Part shown: positions 1 through 7,239 of the stretch, piece by piece | Position numbering within the stretch: position 1 is the stretch's first letter | Layout: every line of letters starts with the position of its first letter | DNA from: an uncultured Bacilli bacterium | Lineage (GTDB): Bacteria; Bacillota_I; Bacilli_A; RF39; UBA660 | Reading direction: 5' to 3' | NCBI GenBank assembly: GCA_947589375.1 | Contig: CANQAO010000025.1 | Span: 1-11,860 of the forward strand | Length of the DNA stretch: 11,860 bases | Made by a program: the position numbers and the translations under genes | The notes under the pieces: model-generated | Database searches by the model: none | What the model saw: the letters and a program-made list of their open reading frames with translations, nothing else | Told to the model about the DNA's origin: nothing

Positions 1-80
1 ACTAGAATAAAAATCAAAAATATAAAAATTTTATAAAGTTTTGTATATGAAATACTTGACTTTATTATGGGAGGAATGTT
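1..80. other. AT-rich leader upstream of the first gene, with a 15-bp palindrome
   Basis: Bases 21-35 form a perfect palindrome (TATAAAA, one centre base, TTTTATA), made only of A and T, so it may be chance. A TTGACT box lies at 56-61, but a -10 box at normal distance would overlap the start codon, so I cannot assign a promoter to the gene at 81. The gene may be transcribed from outside the window. The ribosome binding site GGGAGG is at 69-74, six bases before ATG. Confidence 0.3.
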
Positions 81-974
81 ATGAAAGTTGTTAAAACATT
101 TATATCGGTATTACTATCATTATTAATTATGTGTGCTTTATATGTTTTATTTATGTTAGGTAATATTAGCTCGTTTTTTAGCTCTGATAATATTCAAAAA
201 ACAATTTCCAACATCGATGTTACCCATGAGATTAGTAAAATGAAAAATAGTTCTCTAACTGCTGGGGGTAAAGCCGAGATTATTGATATTGTCGATACTG
301 CTTATGATGAAGCTGAAAAGCATGGTATTAGTACACAATTAGTTGATGAAATGTTTAACTCTAAAGAAGTTAAAATGTTTCTAGGTAAAGCGGTAGGTAA
401 TACGACCGATTATGTGATTAATAATCAGAAAGAAAAACAACTAACCAGTGACGATTTTAATAAAATTTTAGATGATAACATCGATACATGGCTTCAAAAC
501 ACTAATACTAAACTTAGTGATTCTAAAAAAGAGGTATTATTAATTCGGATGAAACAAGCTAGCGCGGGTATTATTGATACTTTACCTAGTGAAGAGATGA
601 TCGATAATAAAGTCGATGAAAAGACGATTAGTAAAATTAGATTTATTTTCAGTAGTGAAGTTAGAGTCGGTTTAGTAATCGTCATAGCCCTTATGTTAAT
701 TTTACTTTTCTTCTTAAAGAAAAAAGAAGCCAAATGGCTTGTCTATTTAGCGATGCCAACGTTAATTGTTGGGTTAGCCACGATTGCGACTAGTTTTATG
801 ATTAATGATATTTTAGCTTTAGCGCTTAAAGAATATAATTTATCATTTATGATGAATAGCTTTAGTACTACTTTTGCCAATCATATTTTTATTACCGGGA
901 TAGTATCCAGCGTTATTGCTTTATTACTATTAATTGTTCATATGATTATCCAAAAAAGAAAAATCTCAGCTTAA
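81..974 (+). CDS. Four-helix membrane protein with large extracytoplasmic domain, function unknown
   Basis: A 297-residue protein I do not recognise. It has an N-terminal hydrophobic helix (about 5-27), a long polar, mostly helical region (about 30-190) and three more hydrophobic helices (about 196-212, 219-241, 266-290). Basic residues (KKKEAK after helix 2, QKRK at the end) fit the positive-inside rule. They place the polar region outside the membrane and the short C-terminal tail inside. No catalytic motif, no cysteine pair and no lipobox is visible. ATG at 81 is chosen because GGGAGG sits six bases upstream and the hydrophobic helix starts at once. It converges on the dedA-family gene, and the two stop codons overlap in a shared terminator. 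A sensor or membrane-stress protein is possible, but nothing in the sequence shows this. Confidence 0.85.
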   Translation: MKVVKTFISVLLSLLIMCALYVLFMLGNISSFFSSDNIQKTISNIDVTHEISKMKNSSLTAGGKAEIIDIVDTAYDEAEKHGISTQLVDEMFNSKEVKMFLGKAVGNTTDYVINNQKEKQLTSDDFNKILDDNIDTWLQNTNTKLSDSKKEVLLIRMKQASAGIIDTLPSEEMIDNKVDEKTISKIRFIFSSEVRVGLVIVIALMLILLFFLKKKEAKWLVYLAMPTLIVGLATIATSFMINDILALALKEYNLSFMMNSFSTTFANHIFITGIVSSVIALLLLIVHMIIQKRKISA

Positions 975-984
975 TGAGATTTTT
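959..984. terminator. Bidirectional terminator shared by two convergent genes
   Basis: A 10-bp perfect stem (959-968 with 975-984, arms AAAAATCTCA and TGAGATTTTT) surrounds a six-base loop. A T-run follows on the plus strand, and on the minus strand the other side is also T-rich. The loop holds TTAA (971-974), which supplies the TAA stop of both convergent genes. Confidence 0.85.
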
Positions 985-1609
985 TGATGTTTAATTTATT
1001 TTTAATAAACGCATAGATAATAGGTAAAATGGAAATGAAGACAATCGCGATAATTATCAAACTAAAGTGATCCGCCACAAAGGGGATGTTACCGAAAAAG
1101 AAGCCTAAACATAAGAATAAAGTTACCCAAACAACAGCGCCTAAAGCATTAAAAGTGATAAATTTCTTATAATTTAATTTACCCATACCGACTACGAATG
1201 GTACGATAGTTCTAATGATTGGCATAAATCTCGCAATAAAGACCGCTAAACTACCATATTTGGCAATTAAGGCATCAGCTTTGTCAATGTTTTCTTGTTT
1301 TACTAAAGTGAATTTTTTGTTATTAATAATTTTCCGGCCTAAATGTTTTCCAATTTCATAGTTAATGGTATCTCCGATAATCGCCGCGGCAATAACTAAA
1401 ATTAGTAGTAAAAATAAATTTAATTGACCAATTCCAGCAAAAGTTCCAGCGGCAAAGATTAATGAATCGCCTGGTAAAAAAGGTAAAAAGACTAACCCTG
1501 TTTCACAAAAGATCACGACAAATAATAGTAAATAAACAAGGGGTCCAAATTCATTGATAAACTGACCAATATATTGATCGCAATTTAAGATAAAATCAAC
1601 TATAATCAT
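971..1609 (-). CDS. DedA-family membrane protein (SNARE-associated/VTT domain)
   Basis: A 212-residue polytopic membrane protein of usual DedA length. Family motifs are clear: an acidic ETG at 36-38 followed by FLPFLPGD (41-48); GDTINYEIG (79-87); and ARFMPIIRT (126-134) followed by PF and a glycine. DedA proteins support membrane potential and envelope integrity, and some members (such as UptA of Bacillus) flip undecaprenyl phosphate back across the membrane. Which substrate this one uses cannot be read from sequence. An in-frame TTG lies 39 bases further upstream, but ATG at 1609 is preferred because AGGAGG (plus-strand 1616-1621) lies six bases before it. The TTG overlaps the promoter region. 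It is transcribed divergently from the gene at 1722. Confidence 0.93.
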   Translation of the reverse strand: MIIVDFILNCDQYIGQFINEFGPLVYLLLFVVIFCETGLVFLPFLPGDSLIFAAGTFAGIGQLNLFLLLILVIAAAIIGDTINYEIGKHLGRKIINNKKFTLVKQENIDKADALIAKYGSLAVFIARFMPIIRTIVPFVVGMGKLNYKKFITFNALGAVVWVTLFLCLGFFFGNIPFVADHFSLIIIAIVFISILPIIYAFIKNKLNIKKSH

Positions 1610-1634
1610 GTCATACCTCCTCGTCAGCATTTTT

Positions 1635-1664
1635 ATTATATCATACAATCCCTTTAGAAAGCAA
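1635..1664 (-). promoter_or_regulatory. Promoter of the dedA-family gene
   Basis: Read on the minus strand: -35 TTGCTT (1664-1659), an 18-base spacer and a perfect -10 TATAAT (1640-1635). AGGAGG follows and then ATG at 1609. Its -35 box lies six bases from the -35 box of the divergent promoter, so a protein bound here could affect both genes. Confidence 0.7.
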
Positions 1665-1670
1665 AAAAGT

Positions 1671-1699
1671 TTGACTAAAGCATACTTTAGTAATATAAT
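1671..1699 (+). promoter_or_regulatory. Promoter of the gene at 1722 with a palindromic candidate operator
   Basis: -35 TTGACT (1671-1676), 17 bases, -10 TATAAT (1694-1699): near consensus. Bases 1674-1691 form an inverted repeat, ACTAAAG then CATA then CTTTAGT (7-bp arms). It covers half of the -35 box and most of the spacer, a typical repressor position. The operator role is inference; the repeat itself is seen directly. Confidence 0.75.
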
Positions 1700-1721
1700 A
1701 AATCAATGTTGGAGGGTCACG

Positions 1722-3563
1722 ATGGCGTTAAAAGCACAAATTATAAAAAATTTGGACAACTTATTAATAGAAGAGTTAAAAATTTATGGTTATTTAATCA
1801 TTATTAATAGTTCTCAAAATAATAAGAAAATGTTTGAAAGTGCTGTCAAAGAACTTAAAGTTTGTGCGGTACGCGAAGAGTATTATTTAGATCAAATGAC
1901 CTGTCCGCTAACTTTATTTCAAGAATGCGTAAATGCCTTTATGATAAAAGTGCCGCCAATGCTTCATAGCCAATATCCATATATAAATGTTAATTTAAAT
2001 AAACAAACACTTAAACTAGAAACCGATATCGAAAGCATTTATAAACGGCTTAAAAATATTTTAGATATAAAAATGAAAACTCTAGTGCTTAAAAATAATG
2101 AAAAGCTTTCATATGAGCTAGATACTGATTTAGATATTAAGCAAGCATTAACTTTAGAAGCCGTACGAGAGGACATTAACATTAATAAATTAAAACATGT
2201 AAATGAATATATCCATAAATCTACTTTGGAAAATAAGCATTTACTTTATTATCGCTATGTCCTTATGCAGCAAACGAAAGGAATTACCGATAAACTGCTG
2301 GCTGTAAATATGGATATCGATCAATTACCAAATTTAACGGCTGAAAAGGCCGCTAAAAACCTTGGAATTTCACTTTTGGAGTATATCGCCCATAAAGATT
2401 TTTTAATTTTACAAGAGTTTAGTGAAGTCGTACTATATTTAGAATTAGGGCTTTTAGATATCGATAAAGTCTTTAATCAATATGAAAAATTAATGTTGGA
2501 AAATCTTTTAGCGGGTCTTTCCTATGAATCATTAACTAAATATTTTAATATTTTTAATAAAAAATATAAATGGACTAAGAAAAAGAATAAAAAGCAAGTA
2601 TTAAGGGTAATTAAAAACGTTTTAGCAAAGAAGGAAGTAAAAATGAAAGAACGAACGCAAAACAAGTCTTGTGTGGCGATCTCACCAGAGAATATGAATA
2701 ATTTTGTCGCACTTATTAAACTATCAGAACTGATATATGATAAACATCAACTGCTATTAAAACTTGATATTAAGGGTGAAAAAGATAGTGAAGATTATCA
2801 CCATCACCTTCATGAATTAGAACATTATCAAGACTTTCAAAATGAAATTTTAAACAAATTAGATCTTTATGACGAAGATTTTATGATTTTAAGGCCAATA
2901 GTGGAAAATGAACTTTCAATTTTTCTAAAAGAAAGTGAACTTACTTATTTTGATGGTAAGCAATTTTCATTTAAGCCTCTTCATAAAAAATGCCACGACA
3001 TTCAAGAAAGGTTATATAATTTAATTCCCGGTTTAGATGCAAACATGAAATCAGTGGCGGTGGATAGTAAATATGCTTATCATATTCATAAGAATCTTTT
3101 GGTATCATCATTAATCAAAGAACAAGAAGATAAAGAAAAAACTACCGAAGCTAAATTAAAACAATTATATGATGAAAGTTATCGTTATCCAATGCTGACT
3201 GAAGAAATAGTTATGACCAAATTTAGGCCTAATTTGCTCCCATTAATGGATGATGAAGTGATGCTTAATTTACTGAATATCAATGCTCCAGTATATTACT
3301 ATATCAAAGATGAAGAGTTATATATTATGGGTTTAAAATTTTTAACCGAATTAATGGAAAACACGAAAATTAATAATGAGCATGTTAATTATATTATGGC
3401 TAATTTAGATATTATATTAAGTAGTATTAGTGCGGAAAATTTAAGCGATTTAAAGGAACATTTAAATATGCTTAAAGAAAATAAACTTAAACGAAAAAAT
3501 CAAGAACGTATTTTAAAACTGGATAGTTTATTTGAAAAGAAACTTCCATATTATTTAAAGTAG
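1722..3563 (+). CDS. Unrecognised 613-residue helical protein, probably cytoplasmic
   Basis: No family recognised. The protein lacks a signal peptide or membrane helix, is rich in Lys, Glu, Leu and Asn, and reads as almost all alpha-helix. Two stretches resemble helix-turn-helix units: about 203-227 (TAEKAAKNLGISLLEY) and about 264-300 (GLSYESLTKYFNIF followed by a run of lysines near 286-291). DNA or RNA binding is possible but unproven. Residues 360-368 are a histidine cluster (HHHLHELEH) that includes an HExxH pattern, possibly fortuitous in a helix. ATG at 1722 is chosen: GGAGGG at 1711-1716 and a strong promoter lie just upstream. A longer in-frame start at 1608 would cover that promoter and the divergent gene's ribosome site. 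The stop codon lies in a terminator stem, so the gene is probably monocistronic. Confidence 0.85.
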   Translation: MALKAQIIKNLDNLLIEELKIYGYLIIINSSQNNKKMFESAVKELKVCAVREEYYLDQMTCPLTLFQECVNAFMIKVPPMLHSQYPYINVNLNKQTLKLETDIESIYKRLKNILDIKMKTLVLKNNEKLSYELDTDLDIKQALTLEAVREDININKLKHVNEYIHKSTLENKHLLYYRYVLMQQTKGITDKLLAVNMDIDQLPNLTAEKAAKNLGISLLEYIAHKDFLILQEFSEVVLYLELGLLDIDKVFNQYEKLMLENLLAGLSYESLTKYFNIFNKKYKWTKKKNKKQVLRVIKNVLAKKEVKMKERTQNKSCVAISPENMNNFVALIKLSELIYDKHQLLLKLDIKGEKDSEDYHHHLHELEHYQDFQNEILNKLDLYDEDFMILRPIVENELSIFLKESELTYFDGKQFSFKPLHKKCHDIQERLYNLIPGLDANMKSVAVDSKYAYHIHKNLLVSSLIKEQEDKEKTTEAKLKQLYDESYRYPMLTEEIVMTKFRPNLLPLMDDEVMLNLLNINAPVYYYIKDEELYIMGLKFLTELMENTKINNEHVNYIMANLDIILSSISAENLSDLKEHLNMLKENKLKRKNQERILKLDSLFEKKLPYYLK

Positions 3564-3581
3564 AGAAATTTCTACTTTTTT
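3557..3581 (+). terminator. Terminator after the 613-residue gene
   Basis: An 8-bp stem (3557-3564 with 3571-3578, AAAGTAGA and TCTACTTT), a six-base loop and a T-run to 3581. The TAG stop of the upstream gene (3561-3563) is in the left arm. Confidence 0.75.
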
Positions 3582-3589
3582 GTACAATA

Positions 3590-3598
3590 TGATATAAT
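3590..3598 (+). promoter_or_regulatory. Extended -10 promoter for the polyprenyl synthase operon
   Basis: TGATATAAT at 3590-3598 is a perfect TGN plus TATAAT extended -10. The matching -35 position (3570-3575, inside the terminator hairpin) is poor, as is common for extended -10 promoters. Confidence 0.55.
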
Positions 3599-3623
3599 TA
3601 TAATAAATGAAAGCAGGGATGTT

Positions 3624-4850
3624 ATGCAGGAGACAAAAGTTTTATTTACTGATAAATCATCTAAGGGCATTTGTTTTCAAAAAATTAGTGAGTTTATTAA
3701 ATGGGCTTATATTCATGACGATGAAAACATCATTATAGATAGTGAAATAGAAGAAATTAAAGTAGAAGATTTATATAATTTACTTGATTTTATTAGATTT
3801 TATAAACAAGTTAAAAGAGAGTGTCAAAAACAAAATGAGCATTATAATGAATTATTATTAGAAGAAAACATTCCCGAGATAAATGAGGCTTTAGAAGAGT
3901 TAGTACGCTTAAATAAAGATGGTAAATATTTAAGGGCTACTTTAGCTGCGTTGGGTTATCGTAATTTAAAAGACGATAATGAATATAAATATTTATCCGC
4001 CGCTTTAGAAATTTTTCAAACCTCTATTTTAATTCATGACGATATTATCGATGAAGCGATGGTGCGCCGGGGAAAATCAACTATTCCCGTCGCTTATATG
4101 AATAAATATAATACGCCTTTAACTTTAAATAAAAATTTTAAAGATAAGCAAAATAATTTTGCGCAGTCAATGGCGCTTTGTATAGGCGATTTAGGTTTCT
4201 ATATTGCTAACCAAATTATCGTTAAAAATTATAAAAAAAATCCTCATTTAAGTGATTTACTGATTTTTTACAATGATATGGTTATTAATACTTGTAAAGG
4301 GGAAATGCTGGATATCGTAATGCCTTTTAAAGAAGAATATTTTGAAACTAACTTAGATTTAGAAAAGAAAATTTTCGATATATATAAATTAAAAACCGCT
4401 TGGTATTCAGTTATTGGGCCTTACTGTTTAGGCATGATTTTAAGTGGCATGGCTAAAGAAGAAGTAGCGCAAGTTCAAAAATGTTTGTTAAATATCGGTA
4501 TGGCTTTTCAAATTCAAGATGATTTATTAGGCGTTTATGGAGATGAAAAAGTTATCGGTAAATCGACAGCTAGTGATATTGCCGAGTACAAACAAACTAT
4601 TTTGTATTCATATACAATGAATACAAAATATAAAGCGGAACTTCAAAAATATTATGGCCAGGCTTTAGAAAAAAATGATTTAAATAAGGCAAAAGAATTA
4701 TTTATCCAAGCGGGAGCTAAAGAATATGCTGAAAAAACGATGGATAGTTTATTTGAAAGTAGTATAAAAGAAATTGATAATTTAGATTTTATAAATAATA
4801 AAAATATTTTAAAAGGTTTTATTATTTATTTGAAAAATCGTGATAAATAG
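3624..4850 (+). CDS. Polyprenyl (isoprenyl) diphosphate synthase, class I trans type, with N-terminal extension
   Basis: Adds isopentenyl diphosphate units to an allylic diphosphate, making a prenyl chain for lipid carriers or quinones. Seen: a glycine-lysine-arginine segment DGKYLRATL (99-107, the GKxxR region); first aspartate-rich motif DDIID (139-143) with the paired arginines RR (148-149); and second aspartate motif region FQIQDDLLGVYGD (295-307), then IGK (311-313). The second motif reads DDLLG rather than the common DDxxD, a variant also seen in active family members. The residue five before the first motif is Ser, not an aromatic, so the chain may grow beyond C15, but length cannot be set from this alone. 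At 408 residues it is longer than the usual 290-330. The first ~75 residues precede the catalytic fold and are not recognised. The ribosome site (AGGGA, 3615-3619) is modest. The downstream gene starts 9 bases after the stop. Confidence 0.92.
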   Translation: MQETKVLFTDKSSKGICFQKISEFIKWAYIHDDENIIIDSEIEEIKVEDLYNLLDFIRFYKQVKRECQKQNEHYNELLLEENIPEINEALEELVRLNKDGKYLRATLAALGYRNLKDDNEYKYLSAALEIFQTSILIHDDIIDEAMVRRGKSTIPVAYMNKYNTPLTLNKNFKDKQNNFAQSMALCIGDLGFYIANQIIVKNYKKNPHLSDLLIFYNDMVINTCKGEMLDIVMPFKEEYFETNLDLEKKIFDIYKLKTAWYSVIGPYCLGMILSGMAKEEVAQVQKCLLNIGMAFQIQDDLLGVYGDEKVIGKSTASDIAEYKQTILYSYTMNTKYKAELQKYYGQALEKNDLNKAKELFIQAGAKEYAEKTMDSLFESSIKEIDNLDFINNKNILKGFIIYLKNRDK

Positions 4851-4859
4851 GAGGTTTAT

Positions 4860-5522
4860 ATGAAGAAGAAAATAATTATAGGTATTATAGTTATCGCTTT
4901 AATCGTTTTAGGAATTGTTTTATATTTTGTTTTAAAACCCGAAAGTGATAATCTTAAATTTAAACATGAATATGAAAGTTTAAATAGTGAAAAAGGTTAT
5001 ATGGATATAACTATTTCTAAAGATAATAATGTTAAATATGCTAGCTTTAGCGAAGTTAAAGACTTTTTAAAAAATGGTACCGGCATTTTATATTTAGGAT
5101 TTCCTGAATGTCCATGGTGTCGTAATGCTATTCCTGTTTTATTAAAGGCTGCTAAAGAAAATGAAGTTGATACTATTTTGTATTTTAATGCTAAACCAAT
5201 TAGAGATGAAAAAGAGTTAAAAGATGGTAAAATTGTGACGATGAAAAAAGGAACTAAAGAATATTATGAACTTGTTAATTTATTAAAAGATGTTTTAGGC
5301 CCTTATGAAGGATTAGAAGATGACAATATAAAAAGAATTTATTTTCCAACTGCCGTATTTGTGATGGGCGGAAAAATAACTGGTGCTCATGTGGGTACGA
5401 TTGATTCACAAGCTGATCCTCATAAACATTTAACGGCTAAACAAGAAAAAGAACTTTTAAATATCTATAATAAAGAAATTGAAAAAATATATGGAATTTG
5501 TGAAGAAGAAAAAGGTTGTTAA
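4860..5522 (+). CDS. Membrane-anchored thioredoxin-fold protein with CPWC active site
   Basis: A 220-residue protein with an uncleaved-looking N-terminal anchor (hydrophobic 4-25, preceded by MKKK), placing the rest outside the membrane. The redox site is CPWC (84-87, in FPECPWCRN), and the partner cis-proline is likely P163 (YFPT). It resembles thioredoxin-like proteins of the bacteriocin-accessory type found in Gram-positive bacteria. The likely role is disulfide formation, isomerisation or reduction on exported proteins. The direction of electron flow is unknown. A second cysteine pair closes the protein (C213 and C220), which could form a regulatory disulfide or pass electrons. The ribosome site AGGAGG (4849-4854) overlaps the stop of the polyprenyl synthase gene, so the two are cotranscribed and probably translationally coupled. 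Two cysteine-containing surface protein genes lie just downstream and are candidate substrates (inference). Confidence 0.88.
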   Translation: MKKKIIIGIIVIALIVLGIVLYFVLKPESDNLKFKHEYESLNSEKGYMDITISKDNNVKYASFSEVKDFLKNGTGILYLGFPECPWCRNAIPVLLKAAKENEVDTILYFNAKPIRDEKELKDGKIVTMKKGTKEYYELVNLLKDVLGPYEGLEDDNIKRIYFPTAVFVMGGKITGAHVGTIDSQADPHKHLTAKQEKELLNIYNKEIEKIYGICEEEKGC

Positions 5523-5532
5523 GATAATTTAT

Positions 5533-5561
5533 AAATCTACATTCAAAAATGTAGGTTTTTT
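5533..5561 (+). terminator. Strong terminator after the thioredoxin-like gene
   Basis: An 11-bp stem (5533-5543 with 5548-5558, one G-T wobble), a CAAA loop and a T-run through 5561. It ends the polyprenyl synthase/thioredoxin operon. Confidence 0.88.
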
Positions 5562-5582
5562 GTTAAGCTAACACAAGTGATA

Positions 5583-5612
5583 TTGACTTTATTAAAGTAA
5601 AAATTGTATAAT
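5583..5612 (+). promoter_or_regulatory. Promoter of the SipW/TasA-type surface protein gene with a palindrome at the -35 box
   Basis: -35 TTGACT (5583-5588), an 18-base spacer and -10 TATAAT (5607-5612). Bases 5586-5598 are a perfect 13-bp palindrome (ACTTTA, T, TAAAGT) starting inside the -35 box, a candidate operator. The promoter shows that the in-frame TTG at 5604 cannot be the start of the following gene. Confidence 0.78.
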
Positions 5613-5642
5613 AATAGTGATATAAGGATAGGAGGAATCTAC

Positions 5643-7034
5643 ATGAATGACAAAAGAAAACGTAATATTATAATCGGAGCCTTATGCGGAGTATTATTAA
5701 TAATGGCTGTCGGTTATGCGGCTTTTGCAACCCAATTAAATATCGAAGGAACTACAAGTATCACTAGTAGTTGGAATGTAAAGATAACTAATATTGAAGA
5801 AAAGAATAAAGTAGGAACAGCTAGTAGTAAAGAAGACCCAACTCATGAAGATTTAACCGCAACCTTTAGTGTTAGTTTAATAAGCCCAGGAGATAGTATC
5901 GAATACGATATAACTGTAGAAAATCAAGGAACAATAGATGCCGAGCTTGCCAGAATAAAAATGAGTAAAAGCACCAATCCAGCAATTAAATTTAGTTATA
6001 GTGGAATAGAAGAAGGAAGTATATTAGCAGCAAGTACAAGTGATGTATTAACAGTAAAAGTAGAATATGATTCATCAGTAACAAGTCAGCCAGAAGATAC
6101 ATCAGCAGAAGTAACCGTAACCTTAGATTATGTCCAAAAAGGGCATAAAAGTGAATGGGTACCAGATGACGCAGTGAAAGTCGGAGGCCAAAATGTAATT
6201 CCAAAAGATAATGGAAGTGATGGACTATATGCTGATCCTGTTGAAGCAGGAAGATATGTATATGCTGGAGCGAATCCAGATAACTACATTACTTTTAATG
6301 GGGAAGAAGCAGGATGGCGAATTATCGGTGTTGAATCCAATGGAGAAATCAAGATAATGAGAGATAGTTCTGTCACAAATAAAGCTTTTGATTCAAAAGG
6401 CCTTAGAACGACTGGATATTGTCAATGGGACGATACAGGTTGCACCGTTTGGGCTGCTGCGGAGAATTTTGCGGACATCTCTAATAGTAATAGTGGTCCA
6501 GTAGATAAAGATAGTGAATTAAAAACGTGGTTAAATGAAACGTATTTAAAGATGATCACAAAAAATACAGAATTTATAGTAATGAACCATGTTTGGTATT
6601 TTGGATGGGTTCATATGGAAGGAGATAATATTTCGCAAACTGAAACAGAGGAGAAGAGATATTCGACCAATTCTACTATCGGTTTGGTTTCTGTTTCTGA
6701 TTATATGAAGAGTAATACCAACGTTGATGGTTGTTGGCCGGTTCTTTTCAGCATTGGGGACGGTGATAAAATATGCCCAGCTACGACTTGGATGTATCAG
6801 ACTAGTTCTTATTGGCTAATAAATGCTATGGGGTATAGTACTTGTAATCCCTCTAGTTATCTAGTCTCATGTTTCTCTACTAGAGGCGTGGCAAATGCAC
6901 ACAAGCGGGGCGTTATATTCAATAGTTTCCCTGGGTGGGAAGGTGCCGGTATTGTTCCAGCTATTTATTTAAAATCAGAGGTTCAATTATCTGGAACTGG
7001 AACTAAACAGAATCCATATAGAATAATATCTTAG
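5643..7034 (+). CDS. Secreted surface protein: SipW/TasA-type N-terminus plus cysteine-containing C-terminal domain
   Basis: 463 residues. After a basic start (MNDKRKR) comes a hydrophobic signal segment (8-29) ending AAFA, with a likely cut after A29. The following QLNIEGTTSI and WNVKITNI resemble SipW-dependent TasA/camelysin-like exported proteins. Residues 70-165 look like a beta-sandwich with the NQGTIDAEL-type strand pattern of that group. Residues about 205-463 form a second domain: NYITF (214-218), WRIIGV (225-230), EIKIMRD (235-241), a WL-containing middle, and an ending VPAIYLKSEVQLSG then NPYRI. The same domain plan is seen in the gene at 7292. It contains six cysteines (260, 267, 364, 378, 401, 410), probably disulfide-bonded outside the cell. 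ATG at 5643 is chosen for AGGAGG (5630-5635) seven bases upstream. GC over 6361-7020 is 38% (253 of 660), well above the flanking operon. Confidence 0.85.
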   Translation: MNDKRKRNIIIGALCGVLLIMAVGYAAFATQLNIEGTTSITSSWNVKITNIEEKNKVGTASSKEDPTHEDLTATFSVSLISPGDSIEYDITVENQGTIDAELARIKMSKSTNPAIKFSYSGIEEGSILAASTSDVLTVKVEYDSSVTSQPEDTSAEVTVTLDYVQKGHKSEWVPDDAVKVGGQNVIPKDNGSDGLYADPVEAGRYVYAGANPDNYITFNGEEAGWRIIGVESNGEIKIMRDSSVTNKAFDSKGLRTTGYCQWDDTGCTVWAAAENFADISNSNSGPVDKDSELKTWLNETYLKMITKNTEFIVMNHVWYFGWVHMEGDNISQTETEEKRYSTNSTIGLVSVSDYMKSNTNVDGCWPVLFSIGDGDKICPATTWMYQTSSYWLINAMGYSTCNPSSYLVSCFSTRGVANAHKRGVIFNSFPGWEGAGIVPAIYLKSEVQLSGTGTKQNPYRIIS

Positions 7035-7164
7035 CTATGGATAAGTAAAATAAAAGAGAAACACTATGTAAATGTTGTTCTAGTAGATGATAAATATGAA
7101 AAGATAATCAAAAGGATGATAAAAATTTATAATCATCCTCTTAATAAAAACTATCCATAAGTAA
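7035..7164. repeat. Near-identical 14-bp repeats bracketing a hairpin in the 3' untranslated region
   Basis: CTATGGATAAGTAA (7035-7048) recurs as CTATCCATAAGTAA (7151-7164), differing only at the two central bases. Because the difference is GG against CC, TATGGATA and TATCCATA are also reverse complements and could pair in RNA. Between them AGGATGAT (7113-7120) pairs with ATCATCCT (7132-7139) across an 11-base loop. The interval also has no stop in the frame of the upstream gene for 37 codons after its TAG, but no start codon with a ribosome site. I see no convincing gene here. Confidence 0.55.
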
Positions 7165-7185
7165 GAAATATTATAATTTTAAAGA

Positions 7186-7235
7186 AAAAGACCAATTTAA
7201 ATTAAAATACATCTAATTGGTCTTTTATTTTTCTT
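7186..7235 (+). terminator. Terminator between the two surface protein genes
   Basis: A 12-bp perfect stem (7186-7197 with 7215-7226, AAAAGACCAATT and AATTGGTCTTTT), a 17-base loop, then a T-rich tail to about 7235. The A-rich left flank means it could also work on the opposite strand, although no minus-strand gene ends here. Confidence 0.82.
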
Positions 7236-7239
7236 TGCA

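Noticed and set aside
494..733. Minus-strand open frame of 79 codons
   Set aside because: Lies fully inside the membrane protein gene at 81-974, lacks a ribosome site, and its protein is a typical reverse shadow.
1608..1721. Longer N-terminus for the 613-residue protein starting at 1608
   Set aside because: It would cover both divergent promoters and the dedA ribosome site; ATG 1722 has its own GGAGGG and promoter.
5992..6204. Minus-strand open frame of 70 codons
   Set aside because: Antisense shadow within the surface protein gene, with an extreme Leu-rich composition arising from the opposite strand.
7035..7147. Continuation of the surface protein by reading through TAG 7032-7034
   Set aside because: The conserved NPYRI ending just before the stop matches the natural end of the sister protein, and no recoding signal is evident.
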